Shown: in pieces, positions 61,650-64,000 of the stretch
How the letters are laid out: the number at the start of each line of letters is the position of its first letter
Numbering within the stretch: position 1 is the first letter of the stretch
Assembly: GCF_000214355.1 (NCBI RefSeq)
Contig: NC_015577.1
Coordinates: forward strand, 1,411,121-1,475,120
Reading direction: 5' to 3'
Length of the DNA stretch: 64,000 bases
From: Leadbettera azotonutricia ZAS-9
GTDB lineage: Bacteria; Spirochaetota; Spirochaetia; Treponematales; Breznakiellaceae
Notes under the pieces: generated by a model
Told to the model about the DNA's origin: nothing
The model's input: the letters and a program-made list of their open reading frames with translations, nothing else
Databases searched by the model: none
Program-made: the position numbers and the translations under genes

Positions 61650-62438
61650 ATGAAAAAGGGATTTCAAATGTTTACAGTCCGAGAGCTTTTGACTGATAAA
61701 CAATCGATGTTTACCGTGTTTAAAAAAGTCAGGGAAATAGGATATGATACAATTCAGGGATATCTATTACCATTTATTACTTTAAAAGAATACAAAGAGT
61801 TAACTGATACTATTGGTTTTGAGAATTGTTCATTAGATGCAAGTTTTGAAGCAATGCGTTCGGATCCGAAAGTAATTAATCAAATTATTAATGATGCATC
61901 ATTTTTAGGGGTTGATCAAATTTCTATTGGCACCTTGCCAATGGAATATAGGGAAAATGAAAGTGGCTTTAGGAAATATGCACAGGAAATTAATGTTATT
62001 GCTAAAAATTTAAAAAAAGAAGGTAAGAAATTACTTTATCATCCTCATGCCTTAGAGTTTTTTTCATTTGGTGGTGGTTTTAAAGGAATAGATATTATTT
62101 TGGAGGAAACTGATCCAGAAGGTTTTTGGTTCTGCCTTGATACTCATTGGCTTGTTGGTGGTGGTGTGAACATAGTAGATTGGCTTTATAAGGTGAAAGG
62201 TCGTATGAAAACTATACATTATAAGGATTATGCAATTATAGGTGGTGCAATTAAAATTGAAGAAATACATAAACGTTTTGCGGAGGTTGGAGAGGGGAAT
62301 ATAGATTGGGAAAAAATTATTGCCGCAAGTAAAGATATTGGTATCGAATATGCGATTGTAGAACAGGATATTTGTCCAGGGAATCCATTAGATAGTTTGA
62401 AAACTAGTTTTAATAACATGATAAAATTTCATGTTTAG
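61650..62438 (+). CDS. Sugar-phosphate isomerase/epimerase-type TIM-barrel protein
   Basis: 262 residues. FQMFTVRELLTDKQSMF, LLYHPHALEF, FWFCLDTHWLVGGGV and KTIHYKDYAII place the Glu, Asp, His and Glu metal ligands of the xylose-isomerase-like AP-endonuclease-2 family. Likely an epimerase or isomerase for a sugar or inositol-like acid. The next gene is a paralogue with the same motifs. Confidence 0.82.
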   Translation: MKKGFQMFTVRELLTDKQSMFTVFKKVREIGYDTIQGYLLPFITLKEYKELTDTIGFENCSLDASFEAMRSDPKVINQIINDASFLGVDQISIGTLPMEYRENESGFRKYAQEINVIAKNLKKEGKKLLYHPHALEFFSFGGGFKGIDIILEETDPEGFWFCLDTHWLVGGGVNIVDWLYKVKGRMKTIHYKDYAIIGGAIKIEEIHKRFAEVGEGNIDWEKIIAASKDIGIEYAIVEQDICPGNPLDSLKTSFNNMIKFHV

Positions 62439-62460
62439 TTTTTGTAAAGGATGAAAAATT

Positions 62461-63276
62461 ATGAAAAAGAGTTTAGGTATTCAAATGTATTCAATGCGCA
62501 AAAAACTTGCTGAGGTTAATGATCCTAGAATTGTTTTTAGGAAAATAAAAGAAGCAGGATATGATTCTGTTCAAGGTGATCCAAGTCATGGTATGACTCC
62601 CAAACAATACAAAAATGCTCTTTCTGATATTGGGTTGTTTCCATTAGTGTATCCTGCATATATAGGAGGGGCAGAAGGGGGAATATTAGGTATTTTACAA
62701 AATCCTGATTTTGTTATCAAAGGAGCGAATGCATTTGAAGTAAAAATAGTAGAAGTAGCGACAATACTTAGCGAATATCGTGGATCTGAAGATGATTTTG
62801 CTCGTTTTGCCGGATTGATGAATTTGGCAGCTCGACCGCTTGCAAAAGAGGGAATTAAATTATTATATCATAATCATGCATTGGAATTTCATAGATTTCC
62901 AAGTGGTAAAACAGGGCTTGATGTCTTAGTCAATGAGACTGATCCTGAATTGGTTGAATTTTGTCTTGATATTCATTGGATGCAGGCAGGAGGTGTTGAT
63001 TCAGCTTTATGGATTAGGAAGCTGAGTGGTCGTATGTCGCTGATTCATTACAAAGATTATGGTATTGAATTAAATGTTCAAAATGCTGGTATCGCACCAA
63101 AGACTTATGAAGCTGTGGGTGAAGGAAATATAAACTGGGGGCCTATTGCAGAGGCAAGTCGTGATGCAAATATTATACATTATGTTGTTGAGCAAGATGA
63201 TAGTAACCGAGATATTTATGATTGTATAACATCCAGTGCAAAATATATTCGGAATACACTTGACTTAATTGATTAA
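62461..63276 (+). CDS. Sugar-phosphate isomerase/epimerase-type TIM-barrel protein, paralogue
   Basis: 271 residues, 22 bp after its paralogue. LGIQMYSMRKKLAEV, LLYHNHALEF, FCLDIHWMQAGGVD and SLIHYKDYGI match the upstream copy, so a tandem duplication is likely. Divergence is strongest around the first metal-site loop (residues 60-110), implying different substrates or sequential steps. Confidence 0.82.
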   Translation: MKKSLGIQMYSMRKKLAEVNDPRIVFRKIKEAGYDSVQGDPSHGMTPKQYKNALSDIGLFPLVYPAYIGGAEGGILGILQNPDFVIKGANAFEVKIVEVATILSEYRGSEDDFARFAGLMNLAARPLAKEGIKLLYHNHALEFHRFPSGKTGLDVLVNETDPELVEFCLDIHWMQAGGVDSALWIRKLSGRMSLIHYKDYGIELNVQNAGIAPKTYEAVGEGNINWGPIAEASRDANIIHYVVEQDDSNRDIYDCITSSAKYIRNTLDLID

Positions 63277-63326
63277 TTTCTATAATATGTATTTTTAGTA
63301 TAATGATATTAAATGGGGGTTATAGT

Positions 63327-64000
63327 ATGGAACTAAAATCGTTAACTGATTGTTTTTCTTTAAATAATGGTGTTTCAATTCCATGTATAGGTTTTGGTAC
63401 TTGGCAAACACCTGATGGTGATGTCACTGTTAATGCAGTTAAATCAGCAATTGATGCAGGATATCGCCATATTGATACAGCGGCGGTTTATGGGAATGAA
63501 ATTAGTGTCGGTAAAGGCATTAAGGCAAGCGGTATTAATAGAGAAAAAATTTTTGTAACAAGTAAGCTTTTTAATACTGAACATACATATGAGCGAACTA
63601 AGGTTGCTTTTAATAAATCCTTAAAAGATTTACAGCTTGATTATCTTGATCTTTATCTTATCCATTGGCCAAATCCAGTAGATTTTCGTAATAAATGGGC
63701 TGAATCTAATGTAGAAACATGGAAAGCATTTGAAGAATTTTATAATGAAGGTCGTGTCCGTGCGATAGGGGTAAGTAACTTTCATGCTCATCATTTAGAT
63801 GCTTTAACTAAATCTGTTAAGATTATGCCAATGGTTAACCAGCTCCGGTTGTGTCCAGGTGATATTAAGGGTGAGGTAGTAAAAGCCAGTAAGGAACGTG
63901 GTTTATTCATAGAAGCTTATAGTCCGTTAGGAGGAAGTGGCGAAGGTAGTCTTTTAAAAGCACCTCTCCTAATTGAACTTGCGAAAAAATATAATAAATC
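63327..64000 (+). CDS. Aldo/keto reductase, N-terminal part (cut by the window end)
   Basis: About 224 residues are present; the frame is open to the end. IPCIGFGTWQTP, AGYRHIDTAAVYGNE (catalytic Asp and Tyr), VTSKLFN (catalytic Lys), LYLIHWPNP (His), IGVSNFHAHHL and IEAYSPLGG are the family motifs in order. An NADPH-dependent reductase of aldoses or ketones. ATG 63327 follows GGGGG; TATAAT at about 63299-63304 may give it its own promoter. Same operon direction and composition as the upstream genes. Confidence 0.88.
   Translation, partial: MELKSLTDCFSLNNGVSIPCIGFGTWQTPDGDVTVNAVKSAIDAGYRHIDTAAVYGNEISVGKGIKASGINREKIFVTSKLFNTEHTYERTKVAFNKSLKDLQLDYLDLYLIHWPNPVDFRNKWAESNVETWKAFEEFYNEGRVRAIGVSNFHAHHLDALTKSVKIMPMVNQLRLCPGDIKGEVVKASKERGLFIEAYSPLGGSGEGSLLKAPLLIELAKKYNK

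Overview
The window looks like chromosome of a spirochaete, most likely a termite-gut or free-living Treponema-type organism. This is judged from the carbohydrate ABC transporter and isomerase repertoire, lipoproteins with loose lipoboxes, and the mixture of mid-GC housekeeping genes with AT-rich sugar-uptake genes. No species marker is present, so the genus is inference.

Left third (1 to about 17.7 kb): an integrated phage-like or mobile element. It opens with the end of a Y-family DNA polymerase overlapping a complete DnaE-type polymerase III alpha subunit, a two-polymerase mutagenic-repair pair. An AT-rich DUF262/DUF1524 (GmrSD-like) gene lies on the other strand. A co-directional, end-overlapping run of phage morphogenesis and lysis genes follows (5,974-13,634): head-tail connector, tail proteins, coiled-coil membrane protein, NlpC/P60 peptidase, holin-like and spanin-like genes, and tail-fibre-like proteins with internal repeats. 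A small ORF and a P4/D5-type helicase end the coding part. No capsid, portal, terminase, integrase or tape-measure gene is visible. From about 15.6 to 17.4 kb the element has no convincing gene. It is packed with GC-rich hairpins, a run of 17 G, a nested 106-bp palindrome and three intrinsic terminators, which suggests long structured RNA. Genes of the element favour GGG and CGG codons; the chromosomal genes to the right favour GGC and CGC.

Middle (17.7-52.2 kb): chromosomal genes. These include a GH127 beta-L-arabinofuranosidase, tRNA-Pro(GGG), gpmI, a fucose/arabinose-type isomerase, and carA-carB with an alpha/beta hydrolase (carB carries an in-frame MITE-like insertion). A 21-bp degenerate tandem repeat follows at about 31 kb. 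Next comes a tightly packed five-gene sugar-phosphate cassette (HAD phosphatase, unknown protein, GmhA-like SIS isomerase, PfkB kinase, ROK kinase) transcribed divergently from a ribose-type ABC transporter and a GFO/IDH dehydrogenase. The rest is NADP-type icd, a DUF167 protein, several unknown genes, a metallo-beta-lactamase protein, a pentapeptide-repeat protein, rsgA, mutS2, a GH4 alpha-galactosidase and a VOC protein.

Right end (52.2-64.0 kb): a pentose/hexuronate-type utilisation locus arranged divergently. On the minus strand are a cupin sugar isomerase, FGGY kinase, UlaE-like 3-epimerase and LacI repressor. On the plus strand are a binding protein, two ABC permeases (the second apparently frameshifted), a dehydrogenase, two paralogous TIM-barrel epimerases and an aldo/keto reductase cut by the window end. 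Two palindromic LacI-type operators sit in the divergent promoter region, and base composition changes sharply there, with the plus-strand half being much more AT-rich.
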